Positions 31,100-42,084 are shown, counted from the first letter of the stretch. The stretch is 64,000 nucleotides of DNA from Prorocentrum cordatum (GCA_963575745.1 CAUYUJ010019256.1:96390-160389), one strand, 5' to 3'. The notes: generated by a model from the letters alone, not told the origin. Numbers and translations are program-made.

Positions 31100-31355
31100 C
31101 GCCAAATAAAGAGCGATCGGTATCGCAAAAAGCTCTTCATACCAAGGCTCCCAAGAGCGAACGGTGACGTAAACAAGCTGATAAGATCAAGGCTCCCAGC
31201 AGAGAGCGATGACGTGACAAGTTCTTGACACCAAGGCCCAGCCAAGGCTCAGGAACGGGCGGCAACGCAACAATCTCTGAACACCAAGGCTCCCAAGAGC
31301 GAGGGGTGACGTAACAAGCTCTCAACGCTAAGGCTCCCTGCACGAACGGTGCTGC
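31100..31355. repeat. About 45-bp tandem repeat, 5 copies
   Basis: CACCAAGGCTCCCAAGAGCG and GGTGACGTAACAAGCTCT recur with spacings of 42-55 bp (AAGGCTC at 31,144, 31,189, 31,244, 31,286, 31,330). Confidence 0.85.
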
Positions 31356-31479
31356 GAGAAATTTCGGCTCCTGTTTCTCAAGCGCTCTTTCAGTTTCTGT
31401 GCCGGGCCAGGTCTAGTGGCCTGCGGCTTATCCCGCCACCGTGCCTCGGCAGTGGGTCGGAGTCTTGATGCATGCGTTG

Positions 31480-32010
31480 TCGGTTCTCTTCGGAGGGCTC
31501 CCAGACGCCTCTAGGGGCAGCCTCTTGGTAGTTTTGGGGGGGCCTCTTGGGGCTTCCTGGGGGCCTCTTGGGGGCTCTTGGGTGTCCCTTGGGGCCTCCA
31601 GGGGACCTCTTGGGGCGGTGAGCTCGACATGTGGGTTCGGGTCCTTCTCTGAGACCCTTATGGGGCGTTCTTGGAGCTCTTTGGGGCCGTCTTGGAGGCC
31701 TTCTCCGGCCGTCTTGGAAACCTCTCGGCCCGTTTCTGCGCCTTCTTGGGGACCTGTGAGGCTGTTTGGGGGCGATATTTGGGCCCTTTGGGGCCGCCTT
31801 GAAGCATCGGGAAGCCGAAAGGTAAGAAAATTAAGATTTCAGAAAAAATCGAAGGGAAGTCAATTGATTTTGCCTCTTGGGGTTCTCGTGGGAGTGCTCT
31901 CGGAGGCCTCTGGGGGCCTCTTGGAGGCGTCTGGAGCCGTCTGGAGGTGATCTTGGGCGTCTTGGAGCGATTTCTCGGCGAATCTGGGCCCTTTTGTTGG
32001 TCCATCTTGG
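31480..32010. repeat. GGCCTCTTGG-type degenerate repeat, + orientation
   Basis: GGGGGCCTCTTGGGGC-type units with an insert AAATTAAGATTTCAGAAAAA and TCAATTGATTTTG at 31,820-31,870, similar in kind to the AT-rich inserts of the 30.4 kb block. Confidence 0.8.
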
Positions 32011-32235
32011 ATCATCTTGGATTTGACTTTCCGAAGGGGACTGGCCAAATTCATTCGAAGGGGACCCAAAAAGGAAGGGGGGTATCGCGTTCTGACCTGG
32101 GACCCCCCGACCCGCTGTTTGGGTCAAGGCATGTTTGATCGGTTTCCTGGCGATTGCAACGATATAGATCATCCGTTTACTCATCATGCATGTTCGTCGT
32201 CTTGGTTATTATGCAGATTCCCGCTGTTCTTGTTC
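32011..32235. other. Spacer
   Basis: No gene or repeat recognised. Confidence 0.4.
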
Positions 32236-32598
32236 TCCCGACGTCTTTTGCTGCAACGCTTTCACAAAAACATTCCTTTTGTGGCGACCTTACGAAAGAT
32301 TTGCAAGTGTGGAGGATCTGCAGTGGCCTCCACACTGAGAATCCTTATGTAGCAGCCTGTACAAAAGGATTCCTTGATGTGGCGGCCTTACACAATCGTT
32401 TCAAGTGTGGGGGATCTGCAGTGGGGGCACCTTGAACCCAGGAGAGCTCGAAGGGAAAACAGGAGAAGCAAGACAACTACTTGAGCAGGCCGAAAGATTT
32501 TCCTCGTGAGGCCCACATGACAAATGCGAAGTGTCGTTGACTTTCTAGCGAATGCGGACGCAGCGATCATATCGCGCTCGCGTCGAGGTGGGGTGCGG

Positions 32599-32766
32599 CA
32601 TATGTTATGGGAGGCTACGGGAGTTGGCCAGGCCCGCTGTGGCGCTCGAGCACCCACATGTTACGGAGGCTGCGGGAGTTGGCCGGGGCAGCTGTGGCGC
32701 TCGAGTAACGACATGTTGTGGGAGGGGTTCGGAGAGGTGGCCAGGCCCGCTGTGGCGCTCGAGCGT
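32599..32766. repeat. 57-bp tandem repeat, 3 copies
   Basis: Each unit ends GGCCAGGCCCGCTGTGGCGC then TCGAG; CTCGAG sites fall 57 bp apart. Located inside the larger cluster and unrelated to it. Confidence 0.9.
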
Positions 32767-32939
32767 CTCTCTTCTTCTTCCTCGTCGTCGTCCTCTCCCT
32801 CCTCTCCGTCCTTCCTCCCTCATCTTCCTCTTCGCCCGCCCCTGGTTTGTTTTTCCCTGCTCGTCCCAGTGTGTTGTGTCTCTCGGTAGCGAAACCCTTC
32901 CCCCGTAGAATCATAGCTTGGGCTGCAGGTCCAAAGCTC

Positions 32940-33112
32940 CGTGGATCCATTTCCCCTTGCGCCCCTTGTACTAATCATTAGTATACATTAACTCCAGTAA
33001 AAGTATTGGATCCACGAAGCTTCCACGCCAAAAAATTGGATCCAGAAGACACGGAAATTGGATCCACGTGACTCTCGCACACACGTAATTGGATCCAAAT
33101 GGATCCATGCGC
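32940..33112. repeat. Cluster of GGATCC-centred motifs
   Basis: ATTGGATCCAC/ATTGGATCCAGA occurs about six times in 170 bp at irregular spacing, with AATCATTAGTATACATTAAC between. Irregular spacing argues against a simple tandem array. Confidence 0.75.
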
Positions 33113-34539
33113 TCCCATGCAAGGGCAAAAAAAAATGTCGGCCTGGGGATGTATGAAACAGCTCACGTTTTCATACGGGAAACCAAGAAACAGCTAGGAC
33201 AATGTGTGACTGTCGTTTTTTGCAGCGCATATGGTCTTCACTGAAAATCCTTATGTAGCGGCCTTTCAAAAGGATGTTGCGTGGTGACCTTACACAATAA
33301 GTTGATTGTGGAGGACCTGCAGTGGCCTCCACAATGAGAAATCTTTTGTAGCAGCCTGTGCAAGAGGGATTCCGTGTGTGGCGGCCTTACACAAAGGGTT
33401 TTAATTGGAAGGGACTTGCAGTGGCGGCACCCTGAACCCAGGAAGGCTAGAACGGAAAATATAGAAAACACACACACACACACAAACATGACAAACCGTA
33501 AAACGCTTATGTTGTCACAAGGAAAAACAGGAGATCAAACATGAAACAATACGTGGCTGTCGCGTTTTTTACAACGCACATGATCAACAAGTAACGTCCG
33601 TTTGTAGCGGCCTTTCCAGCAGGATTCCTTCTGGGGCCTTTCCAACAGGATTGAAAGTGTAGGGGATCTGCAGCGGCCTCCACACTTAGAGTCCTTGTGT
33701 AGCAGCCTGTACAAAGGGATTCCGTTTGCGGCGGCCTCACAAAGGGTTTCTTAGTGTGGGGGATTTGCAGCGTTGCACCAGGAAAGCTAGAGAGAAACAA
33801 CGGGGAAACAATATGAACGTTTATATATACATATATATATATATATACACATATATATATACATGAAGAAAGACAACTTACGTTTGCACATGAAAAACAA
33901 GACAAAGTTAGGAACACCTGTGACTGCCGCTGTTTTTGAAGTGCCGATGGTCTACACTGAATATCCGACTGTAGCGGCCTTTTTACAAAAAGGGAATAGT
34001 TTTTGTTGCGACCTTATCGTAAGGATTGCAAGTGTGGAAGATACGCAGTGGCCTCCAGAATTATTGTTGTTTTGGCCGCAGCCTGTACACAAGGGAGTTC
34101 CCCAGTGGCGGCGTTACAAAATTGATTCAACTGTGTGGGTTCTGCAGTGGCGGCACCCTGAGCCCAGGAAAGCTACAGAGGAACACAGGACATAAACATT
34201 ATTTTTAAAAAAGAATAAAAGAAACAAACCACTTGTGTTTCACACGGGAAAAGGGGAAGCAGCTAGGAACATGTGTCCGTGTCGTTGTTTTTTATTGCGC
34301 AGATGACTTGCCATTACAATCCTTTTGTAGCGGCCTTTACAAAAAGGGTTCCTTGTGTGGCAACCTTACAACAGGATTGCAAGTGTGAAGGATATGCAAT
34401 GGTTTCCGCAAGTAAAATCATGTTGCAGCAGCCTTTACAAAAGGGGTTCTTGTGTGGCGGCCTGACCAACACTTACGATCCACGGTTGCTTATGGTGCCG
34501 ATATCCCTTCAATTTGAGTTGTAGTAAGGTGCCGCAAAA

Positions 34540-34990
34540 GAAAATACGTTGTAGAGCCTGCTAAAAAGGGGTTCTAAGTGTGGAGGCCACTGCAGGCCTT
34601 CCACACTTAAAATCATTGTTTGCCAGGCCGCCACACAAAAAATCCTGTTGCAAAGACCGTTCCAATTGTTTGTAAGTGTAGATCCTATGCGCCGTTAAAA
34701 CTAGCGAAATTCACAGGTTGTCCTAGCTTGTTCTTGCCTCCCCATATCAAAACACTGCTTTGTTTCATGTGTTTCATTTGTTTGTTGTTTCCTATGTTCC
34801 TCTATCGCTCTCCTGGGCCCAAGGTGCCGCCACTGCAAGCCCCCTCACGCATGAAACCCGGTTGTAAGGCCGCCACAAGAGGAACCCAATGTGTACAGGC
34901 TGCTACAAAAGGATTCTACGTGTGGAAGCTATTGCAGACCCTCCACACTTAAAATCTTTTTTCTCCGGTCGCCAGAGAAGGACTAATTTA
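34540..34990 (-). repeat. Inverted copies of the 32-34 kb element family
   Basis: Reverse-complement versions of the same motifs: GGCCGCCACACAAAAAATCC, AAGGTGCCGCCACTGCA, GTACAGGCTGCTACAAAAGG, CCCTCCACACTTAAAATC. Together with the forward copies they form a large inverted arrangement centred near 34,550. Confidence 0.75.
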
Positions 34991-35124
34991 GCAAAGGCCG
35001 CTACACAAGGATGTGATATGTAAATCATTTGCGCCATAATAGTAGCGACGGCTATCGGCATTCCTTGGTGATTCTCTGCTCTTCCCTATGCAAATGCAAG
35101 CGTTTGTTTTATGTTGTTTTTTTT

Positions 35125-35348
35125 GTTTACGGGTAAGATGCCGCTGCCCCATTGCTCTGCCTCTTGAAATCCTTTACAACCAAAATCAAGCTGTAAATGG
35201 GTACACGTTGAATTTGATGGTGGGTTGACACATGGATTTTGAGTGCACGGGCTTTCAAATTGAATTTGAGTGTGTGGTTGTTCGGATTGGTTTCAATTGT
35301 AGGGAATCCTTGTTGCGACGCAGTGGGGCCGCGGAAGGTTACCAGTAA
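35125..35348. mobile_element. Foldback element (GGTAAGCCTCCGCGGCCCC type), copy 1
   Basis: Left arm GGTAAGATGCCGCTGCCCCA pairs imperfectly with right arm CAGTGGGGCCGCGGAAGGTT then ACC. The AT-rich interior is similar to copy 2 (GATTTTGAGTGCACGGGCTT, TTTCAATTGTAGGGAAT). Confidence 0.7.
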
Positions 35349-35573
35349 AACAAGAGAAACATGAAACAATGGAGAAGCGTGAGTTTTCAGAGAGAAAGCA
35401 TGAGAACAACAAAAAAAATTGAAACACAACTAAAGAACACATGCTACTGCGAGTGTTTGTTTTATATGTTGCACCAACAAAAACGCTGACATTCATACGG
35501 GTTGATCATCAGTTGTTCTTGCGCTTCCTGATAAGAAGAACCTGGTGTTTCATGTGTGTCGTGTTTATACTTG

Positions 35574-35822
35574 TCCTGGTAAGCCTCCGCGGCCCCACGG
35601 CGCTGCCTCTGCAAACCCATTACAACCCACAATGAAGTTGCAAGTGCATTACAAGTTGATTTCGCTGGTGGGAATTTACACGTTAGATTTGGTTGCGTGG
35701 ATTTCCAAATTGATTTTGAATGTACGAGTTTTCAGATGGATTTGGTTGTGCGGCTTTTCAAATTCCTTTTAATTGTAGGGAATATTGTGGCGGTGCCGTG
35801 GGGCCGAGGAAGCTTACCAGGA
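35574..35822. mobile_element. Foldback element (GGTAAGCCTCCGCGGCCCC type), copy 2
   Basis: Best-preserved copy: left arm TCCTGGTAAGCCTCCGCGGC then CCCACGGCGCTGCC; right arm GGCGGTGCCGTGGGGCCGAG then GAAGCTTACCAGGA. About 35 bp of terminal inverted repeat around an AT-rich interior without coding potential. Confidence 0.85.
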
Positions 35823-36023
35823 AAAAGAGAAAAATAAACAAGAACAAGCGTTTGTTTTCTCACACGGAAGATGGGTAAACAATTGTGATGGTCAGCGTTT
35901 TGATTGGCGCAACAACTAAAAGCATGAACGGTCACATGTTTTCTTTAATTGTTTTCTCCGGTGTTTTTGTTGTTTTTCTTGTGAGCAGACAGGCGTCTGT
36001 ATGTGTGTCATGTTTTCCTGCTA

Positions 36024-36205
36024 TCTTGGTAAGCCTCCGCGGTCCCACTGCTCTTTCTTTGGAAGTCCATTACAATGAAAATCAAAATGTAATTGAACAC
36101 AGTGATTCTAAGTGTGGTGATATTCAAATTGAACTTGGTTGTGGAAACTTTCAAATTGGTTTTAATTGTTGAGATCTCAGTGGCAGGGCTGTGGAAAAAC
36201 TACAC
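36024..36205. mobile_element. Foldback element (GGTAAGCCTCCGCGGCCCC type), copy 3
   Basis: Left arm TTGGTAAGCCTCCGCGGTCC then CACTGCTC; right arm CTCAGTGGCAGGGCTGTGG, more diverged. The interior shares TTCAAATTGGTTTTAATTGT with copies 1 and 2. Confidence 0.65.
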
Positions 36206-36945
36206 TTGAAAGATGTGAACATGTGCAACAAACGGTACATGTAGGAAAAAACAGAAAACATTTGGTTATAATCGCACGAACGGCGGGTCCTATTGGGACC
36301 CCCCCATGACCCCCCTCCCACCCCCATCAGCTCCCCCATGACCCTCCCCAGGACATCCAGCCTTGGGTGGGGAAAGGATCAAAAGATCAAAGGGAAGGGG
36401 CCTCCCTCCAATGCAATGGTGACTTCGATTGCCACCTGGCTCCATTCATCTCGAGTTGACGAGCTTGGCGCGCCTAGGAGAGTCTTCTCTTTCTCCTCAT
36501 CCCCCTTCTGCCCCTCACGTTTTCTGTTATCCTCGATCCTTCCTCCCCTATCCTTTCCTCACCTGCTCCCCCGCCTCATCCTGCAGCGTTGCCGCCCTTT
36601 CCTCCCTGGCTGCCAGGCTCAGCAGGACGGCTGCTCGAACGCCGTGTTGTATTTCTCCGACAGGCACTTGAGTTTGGGTTTGCTCTCGTCTCTGCAAGAG
36701 TCCCTCCGTCGGTTGTCAGGGTTCTGTAGTTCATGGCATTCGGATGGGATCATTGTGGCCCGTTCTCTGGAAGGCTTTGTCTGTGAAGGCCTTTCGTGCT
36801 GCGTCGAAGGTTCAAGCCAGAGTCAGCCAGAGTGGGCAGATTCATCTTCTCGTCGCGCGGATCGCTGCGGAGGTGCGTCGCTCGTCGCGGAGGAGTCGGG
36901 GCCCGCAGATCCAGGAAGTTGCGCCACGCAGCGCTGCCCATCCCC
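36206..36945. other. No confident gene
   Basis: A + frame at 36,293-37,240 is open but begins in CCCCCATGACCC repeats and shows no domain. Short CCCCCATGACCC direct repeats lie at 36,297-36,350. Confidence 0.4.
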
Positions 36946-37262
36946 CAGGCGGGTGAGGCCTGTCGGGGCCATCTCGGAGCTTTCTGGGGCCTTCCTTGGA
37001 GAAATCTTGGGCCATCTTGAGGCAACCTGGGCCACTGTGAGGAAATCGTGCGTGGGCCATCCTGGGCCTTCTTGGGCGATCTTAGGGGCACACTGTACGC
37101 TCTGGGAGCTATCTTGGGGCCTCTTCGGGGAATCTGGGCAGTGTTCAGGCCCTCTTGGGACATGTTGGCCGACCTGGGAGCAGAGCTTGGTCTCAAAGGG
37201 GGCAGCTTGGGCAGTGTCGCAACCCTCCTGGAGCCTCTGAGGACCATCCAGGGGCCCGTCGC
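36946..37262. repeat. GGCCATCTTGGGC-type degenerate repeat
   Basis: Irregular GGGCCATCTTGAGG/GGGCCTTCTTGGGC units, + orientation. Confidence 0.7.
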
Positions 37263-37489
37263 CGAATCTCTTGGAGCGACGAGGCAGGAGACAAGCATCG
37301 GGGGCAACGATAGGGGGGTACAGTGAGCGGCTTGAACAAGGAACACTAACTTTTCGAAAGGGGCCCCGCCGTTCCTTAGGCTTGCATGCGTTATTCATCG
37401 TCCCGTATACGTTCTTGATTAGTTATCGTTCCTCATGCGTTACTCCCTGGAGAAAAAAAGGGGCGACGTTCCTTGTTTATCGTTCCTTA
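37263..37489. other. Spacer with CGTTCCTTAGG repeats
   Basis: CGTTCCTTAGG, CGTTCTTGATTAG and CGTTCCTCATGCG form short irregular repeats. No gene. Confidence 0.45.
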
Positions 37490-37690
37490 GGTCAGGCCGA
37501 TGGCGGCAGGCTCGGGGTGGAACGCATCGACCCCCATCGCCCGCTCCTCGCCGAGAGGGCCCCGATAGCCCAGCCCCGCCCAGGAATGTGCGGTGTTTCG
37601 CGCTCGGGGGCCCATTCTCGTGGATCTGTCGGCGATGCTTCGCCGCGCCCAGGCCGACGGTTCGCCCCCCGAGCCAGTCCCCCCCCGTGT
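37490..37690 (+). repeat. Interspersed repeat (CCCGATAGCCC box), copy 1
   Basis: Matches 41,030-41,195 in order: GCATCGACCCCSATYSGCCC, GGGMCCCGATAGCCC, CCCGCCCAGGAAKGTGCGG, TCTRTCGGCG, GGTCGACGG/GCCGACGG. Function unknown. Confidence 0.7.
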
Positions 37691-38325
37691 CGCTGCCCCT
37701 CGAGATACTCGAGCACTTTTTTGATCCGCGGGTCGAGAGCGCACCTCTTCCGGTCGGAGCTGAGCGGGCCGCGCACAGCTTGAATTAACGAGAGGGGGGC
37801 AGAAAGAGGGGCCTCACATCAAGGCCAGGAGGGGGCACAGCCCCGGAATCAGGCGGTGCCGAAGACGATGTGCTTGCAAAGGAACGCCTTGGACAGGAAC
37901 CCGGGAAATGCTCGAACACACCACGTGTTCTCAATGTGTGTGCGGGCCCTCTCCGGGAGCCTCTCGGAGGATCGGACCACCTTGCCGCGCTCCTCTTGGG
38001 TCTCCCCTGGAGAGGCCTCGTGGTCCCTGCTGACCGTCGGGTGGCGTCCCTGTGTGAGCACTGGGGCAACATAGCACGGCCAGTGGCGGAGAGTTCTTTC
38101 CCTGGATACGTTGACTTGGCGCCGCGAGCTCCCAAGTATGGACAGGAGGGGAGAGAAAGAGAGAGAGAGAGAGAGAGAAAAAAAAATGGAATGTGTGTTT
38201 GGATTGCGACTCTGATGAGGCGCGCGGCCTGTCAGAAGAGAGTGGTACGTAGTTATTTGGTAGCAACTTGTATCCAGCAAGCGTTCAGAACGGGCGCCAA
38301 GGTCTTGTGAGCAACCGCCCCGCCC
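37691..38325. other. Intergenic
   Basis: Contains a (GA)n run at 38,153-38,180. No gene recognised. Confidence 0.4.
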
Positions 38326-38680
38326 CAGGCTACAGTCCCCAGGCTCCCATCCCTCCCCCTCATCCCGCGGCGCGTGTGACCGCACACGGCGCCTCCAGCA
38401 GCCTGCTTGCTGGGCAGGGTGGGAGAAGGATGATGCACTCCAACGAGGGGAGGGGGGGAGGTGGCCGGCAGCGGGCACGGACGGTGAGCCCAGCTGGGCT
38501 GCAGTCTGCGCTGCAGCGGCAGCAGATGTGTAGTCCCTGTCATCTCCCATGCTCCTCTGAGCTCCCATCCCTCCCCCACTGTCCTGCGGCGCGTGCGACC
38601 GCACACGGCGCCTCCAGCAGCCTGCTTGCTGGGATGGATGGGAGAAGGAGGATGCACTCAAGGAGGGAGGGGGATCGGCG
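38326..38680. repeat. Direct duplication, about 110 bp, 235-240 bp apart
   Basis: GCTCCCATCCCTCCCCC, GCGGCGCGTGYGACCGCACA and GCGCCTCCAGCAGCCTGCTT recur at about 38,340-38,450 and 38,560-38,670. A third related segment (GGAGGTGGCCGGCA, TCTGCGCTGCAGC) recurs at 38,457-38,525 and 38,890-38,960. Confidence 0.8.
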
Positions 38681-39061
38681 TCAGCCCAACATACTTCTAC
38701 TATATGTGCGTCGCCCCCCCATGGGCGACGCGCGCACCGAGAAATCGTATAGTATATGCGTCGTGGCGGGCGCTTTCTGGCCACACCGCTCGGGAAAGGA
38801 TAGACTACGAGACGGGTATACTATATGTTCGGGTCGGACGCGCGCCTCCAAGGAGGACATGTAGTATTAGTGTGTCCCTGTGCGTCCCAGGGGAGGTGGC
38901 CGGCACGGGCACGGCAAATGAGCCCAGCCAGTCTGAAGTCTGCGCTGCAGCAGCAGCAGCATGGCAGCGGCAAGCACGGATGCGCAAGGGCAGCGCGTGC
39001 AGTGCAAGCGCGGCGGGGAGGTCCTCGAAGGGTGGGCGGCCTCTCCCTGGCCGCGCGCTCG
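38681..39061. other. Spacer with a stable hairpin
   Basis: GCGTCGCCC at about 38,709 and GGGCGACGC at about 38,724 form a perfect 9-bp stem with a six-base loop. TATACTATATG-like motifs occur three times between 38,696 and 38,826. No gene. Confidence 0.5.
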
Positions 39062-39155
39062 GCTGTGCAACTGAGAAAGAGATGGAGGGAGGGAGGGAGG
39101 GAGACGAGGGAACGAGAGAGAAAGAGAAAGAAAGAAAGAGAGAGGGAGGGAGGGG
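39062..39155. repeat. (GGGA)n/(GA)n purine tract
   Basis: GGGAGGGAGGGAGG followed by AAAGAGAAAG-type purine repeats. Confidence 0.9.
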
Positions 39156-39279
39156 CCGAACTTCAGTCTCGTTCTCCGCATCCTCCTCCTCCCTGCGAAA
39201 GCCGTGGCGCTTTTGGTTGCTGGAACGCTCCCACGCTGAGAGAGGGTAGCCTGCTGTAGACAGGGCAAACCAACTACCC

Positions 39280-39830
39280 ATCCAGGAACCTGGGGGCTGT
39301 GTTCTCGCCACCATCTCCGTCTTTCGCCGAAGTTGAGCACCCACTTGCAACCCACAGAGTTATTCGTGACGAGCATATCATTTCGGAAGACCGTCTGGAT
39401 AGGATATACCAACATGTGCACCGCCAAGCTCTTGGTCTGTGTTCCGAGAAGCCTCCTCCTGGGAACCCCTTCGACTGGAAGTTGCCCTCCGATCACGCTC
39501 CTGTTTGTCTCGTTCTATGCCCGTCTGGTCCCCCAAGCTCTCCAAGGATCCCCTCGTGGCTCGCAAAGCACTCGGGAATGCCCTGCTGTCTCTCGGATCC
39601 GAGCTGATAAGCGCAGGCCCTTTCATGATGACCCCTAGGACGCCCTCGCAGAACTCAGAGACCTTCCACATGCCTCGTCTCAGGCCCGAAAGGCTCGCTC
39701 GGACCGGCGGCGAGGAGCATGGGGCCGTCTGGGCCTCGTGATGGGTGCTCTGGAAGCTGCCCGGTCCGGGGAAAAGCTGCGCCAAAGAGAAGAACAACTC
39801 CCGGGCCAGGGTCACGTCTGGCAACGCCCG
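39280..39830 (+). pseudogene. LINE endonuclease C-terminus and linker, broken
   Basis: The frame open at 39,299-39,607 contains RLDRIYQHVHRQALGLC, then PSDHAPVCLVL and RIPSWLAKH. RxDRIY followed at about 30 residues by SDHxPV is the signature of the last strands of an exonuclease-endonuclease-phosphatase (EEP) domain, where the SDH His is catalytic; PxWxxxH a little later is typical of the segment following it in dinoflagellate LINE proteins. The reading then shifts frame near 39,560-39,600, crosses a stop (TAG, 39,636-39,638) and goes on as DALAELRDLPHASSQARKAR, then AWGRLGLVMGALEAARSG, the helical linker before a reverse transcriptase. The N-terminal EEP half and the reverse transcriptase are absent. 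Pseudogene; identification by motif only. Confidence 0.7.
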
Positions 39831-40640
39831 AAGAGAAGAGCAGCTCACAGCGGGCGCCGCTGCGGGCTGCGCCGGCCGATGCCGCCGCCGATCTGCACGG
39901 AGATCGTACCACGGACGAAGCCGAGCTCGCAGGACTGCCTGGTTGCGGGGGCTCCTCTTCTTTCTTCTCTTCCCCCTCTTCCCCCTCCACCTCCCTGCTA
40001 ATCCTCTTCCTCATCATCTCCCGTTCCGTGCGCATCCTCCTGCTCCTCAGCCGAGGACCGTCGCATACGTGTGACGGCGATCGTCCTGTCTCGCCGAGTT
40101 GGGTGTCGACCAGGCCGATGGTGCGAGGGCGCCCAAGAAGGGCTTGCAGAGAAGCGAGAAACAACAGGACAGCACCACGACCGGAGAGTCCTCTTCCTCA
40201 ATTCTCGAGGATCGAGTTTAATTGAATTCGGTTGGCCCTCCTAAGACCTCTGGGAACCTCCTCCTCCTCCTCGTCCTCCTCCTCCTCCTCGTCCGCCTCC
40301 TCCTCCTCGTCCGCCTCCTCCTCCTCCGCCTCCTCCTCCTCCTCATGCTCGTTTTTGGCGTTCCTGGGGACTGAATGCCTCAGGAGGCCTCTGCTGACAT
40401 CTGGGACCTTCCTCATCCTCCTCCTCCACTCCCCTGTCTCTCCAACTCCCCCTCCTCCTCCTCCGACTCCCCTCCAACTCCTTCTCCTCCTCTTCTCCTC
40501 CTATTTCTCCTCCTCCTCCTCCTCCTCCGTCCTTGTGTTCATCGCCAGTCTGCTCCTTGTTATCTTGTCCTTATGCCCATCCCTCCTCCACCCCTCTTCC
40601 TTATGAATAACTCCTCGCTGTCGCGCCCCCAGACATGTTG
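39831..40640. repeat. TCC/CTC-rich low-complexity region
   Basis: Triplet tracts at 39,955-40,030, 40,257-40,345 and 40,410-40,530. No gene; the long Ser- or Glu-rich frames are repeat translations. Confidence 0.75.
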
Positions 40641-40990
40641 GCAGGGCGGACCGGGCGGTTCGCTTGAGACTCCCTCCCCATATGTACGCCTGAAGCTTGA
40701 AAATTGCAGAGGGGGAGTCGTTCCTGAGAGTGTGGCTCTCGCGTTAGCGCCACGCACACCCGTCTTGTTAAACGTATGCAGCCGCCTCAAGGACGCAGGG
40801 CGGACCGAGCGGTTCGCTTGAGACTTCCCCCCATATACACGCCTGAAGCTTGAACGCTGCAGGGGGGAAGGCGTTTCTGAGAGTGTGGCTCTCGCATTAG
40901 CGCCACGCACCGCACACTCGTCATATTAAATAAACATATACAGCCGTCTCAAGGACGGAGGGCGGGCGGTGTTCAGATGTGTGGTTCTCG
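40641..40990 (+). repeat. About 150-bp tandem repeat, 2.3 copies
   Basis: GGGCGGACCGRGCGGTTCGC, TATRYACGCCTGAAGCTTGA, GAGAGTGTGGCTCTCGC, TTAGCGCCACGCAC and AGCCGYCTCAAGGACG recur with a period of about 155-170 bp. Similar motifs (TGTGGTTCTCGCCCCAGC, GCGCGCAC) appear at 41,185-41,250 and 56,310-56,480, so this is a dispersed family. Confidence 0.85.
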
Positions 40991-41029
40991 CACTAGTCAG
41001 GGGCAGCGATAAGGGGGGGTAGGCACAGG

Positions 41030-41195
41030 GGGGGGATAGGCATCGACCCCGATTCGCCCATTGATCGCCGACAGGGACCCGATAGCCCCAACCCGCCCAG
41101 GAAGGTGCGGACTCATTATCAGGGGCAGAGATCGCCGATCTATCGGCGGTGTATCGCCGATTCCAGGTCGACGGCTCCTGTTTCAAGAGGTGGTT
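41030..41195 (+). repeat. Interspersed repeat (CCCGATAGCCC box), copy 2
   Basis: See the copy at 37,490. The order GCATCGACCCCGATTCGCCC, GACCCGATAGCCCC, CCCGCCCAGGAAGGTGCGG, CTATCGGCGGTG is kept. Confidence 0.7.
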
Positions 41196-41458
41196 CTTGC
41201 CCGAGCGCCGCGCACGTTCGCCTTGAAAGTCTGCAGCAGCTTTCAAAAATACACCGTCGAAGTCCCAGGAATGTTGTTTTGGCAGGGGTTAGCATTGTCA
41301 AGACTTAACAGTCACCTTGATCCGCGGTGGTAAAGGCCCAGGCGCTGGTGCTCTGGTATGAATTCAGATTCTCAGGGTGCAACATTCACGTCGGCTTGCG
41401 ACACTGAAGTCCCAGGAATCGTGTCTTGGTCGAATTGAGAATCAGCTGACGGTTGTCT
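41196..41458. other. Spacer
   Basis: A TGGTTCTTGCCCGAGCGCCG motif at about 41,191-41,215 links it to the 40.6 kb repeat; nothing else recognised. Confidence 0.4.
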
Positions 41459-41540
41459 TCCAATGCGGCATTTCTTGCAACGGAGAGATCTTGCAGGCTT
41501 CCAATGCGGCATTTCTTGCAACGGAGAGATCTTGCAGGGC
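41459..41540. repeat. Perfect 40-bp tandem duplication
   Basis: TTCCAATGCGGCATTTCTTG then CAACGGAGAGATCTTGCAGG, twice in a row with no mismatch visible, so recent. Confidence 0.95.
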
Positions 41541-42084
41541 CTTATGAAGAGGGAGTTTGGAGGGAGGGTTCATTGTAGCATCGTTGATGCGTCTTCGGTG
41601 TACATGGGTCCTCCTCCACCACTTCCTCCTCTCGGCTTTGTGCTCTTCGTCCTCATCCTCTCGTACTTCTGCTCCTCCTTCATCCTGGTCATCATCGTCT
41701 CCGTCATCTTCCCTCTCCCCCTCATCCTTCCTTTCTCCTCTCCGTGCCCATTATCCTCCCTTTGTCTCTCTTCAGTGACCTCTGCCGCGGCGTTCAGACT
41801 GGGAGACTCGAGTGGAGGGAGAAGGTGGCTGCGAGGCGATGGAGAGGGAGGAGGGAAGCTATGCCACCCCGAGGGGCGCGAAGATACGTAATGGCACTTC
41901 GCGCGTCGCCGTCCGGGCCCGAGCGGCTGTCCTTCTCCAAGGGGGGGGGCGGCGCGGGGGGGGGGCGAAGAGAGCCGCGCGTCGAGCATCTCGGGGCGCT
42001 GTGCACGAAGCGAAGTGACCCAGGGGAGGGGAGCGGCTAGAGGAGGAAGAGGGAGGAGGGAGCGGAAGGAGGAGCAGGAGGAGG
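41541..42084. other. Low-complexity region, no gene
   Basis: CTC-rich tract at 41,645-41,770, then purine-rich GGAGG motifs and a G-run at 41,941-41,965. Confidence 0.5.

Larger units (their letters stand above)
32236..34530 (+). repeat. Cluster of related inverted-repeat elements, forward copies
   Basis: The motifs TGTAGCRGCCTKTACAAAAG, TGTGGCGGCCTTACA, AAGTGTGGRGGATCTGCAGTGG and GGCACCCTGAACCCAGGAAAGCT recur in the same order at about 32,330-32,450, 33,245-33,460, 33,600-33,790, 33,965-34,180 and 34,320-34,480. Copies are separated by (CA)n, TA-rich or A-rich spacers. No coding. Probably several decayed members of one family of non-autonomous elements. Confidence 0.8.
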
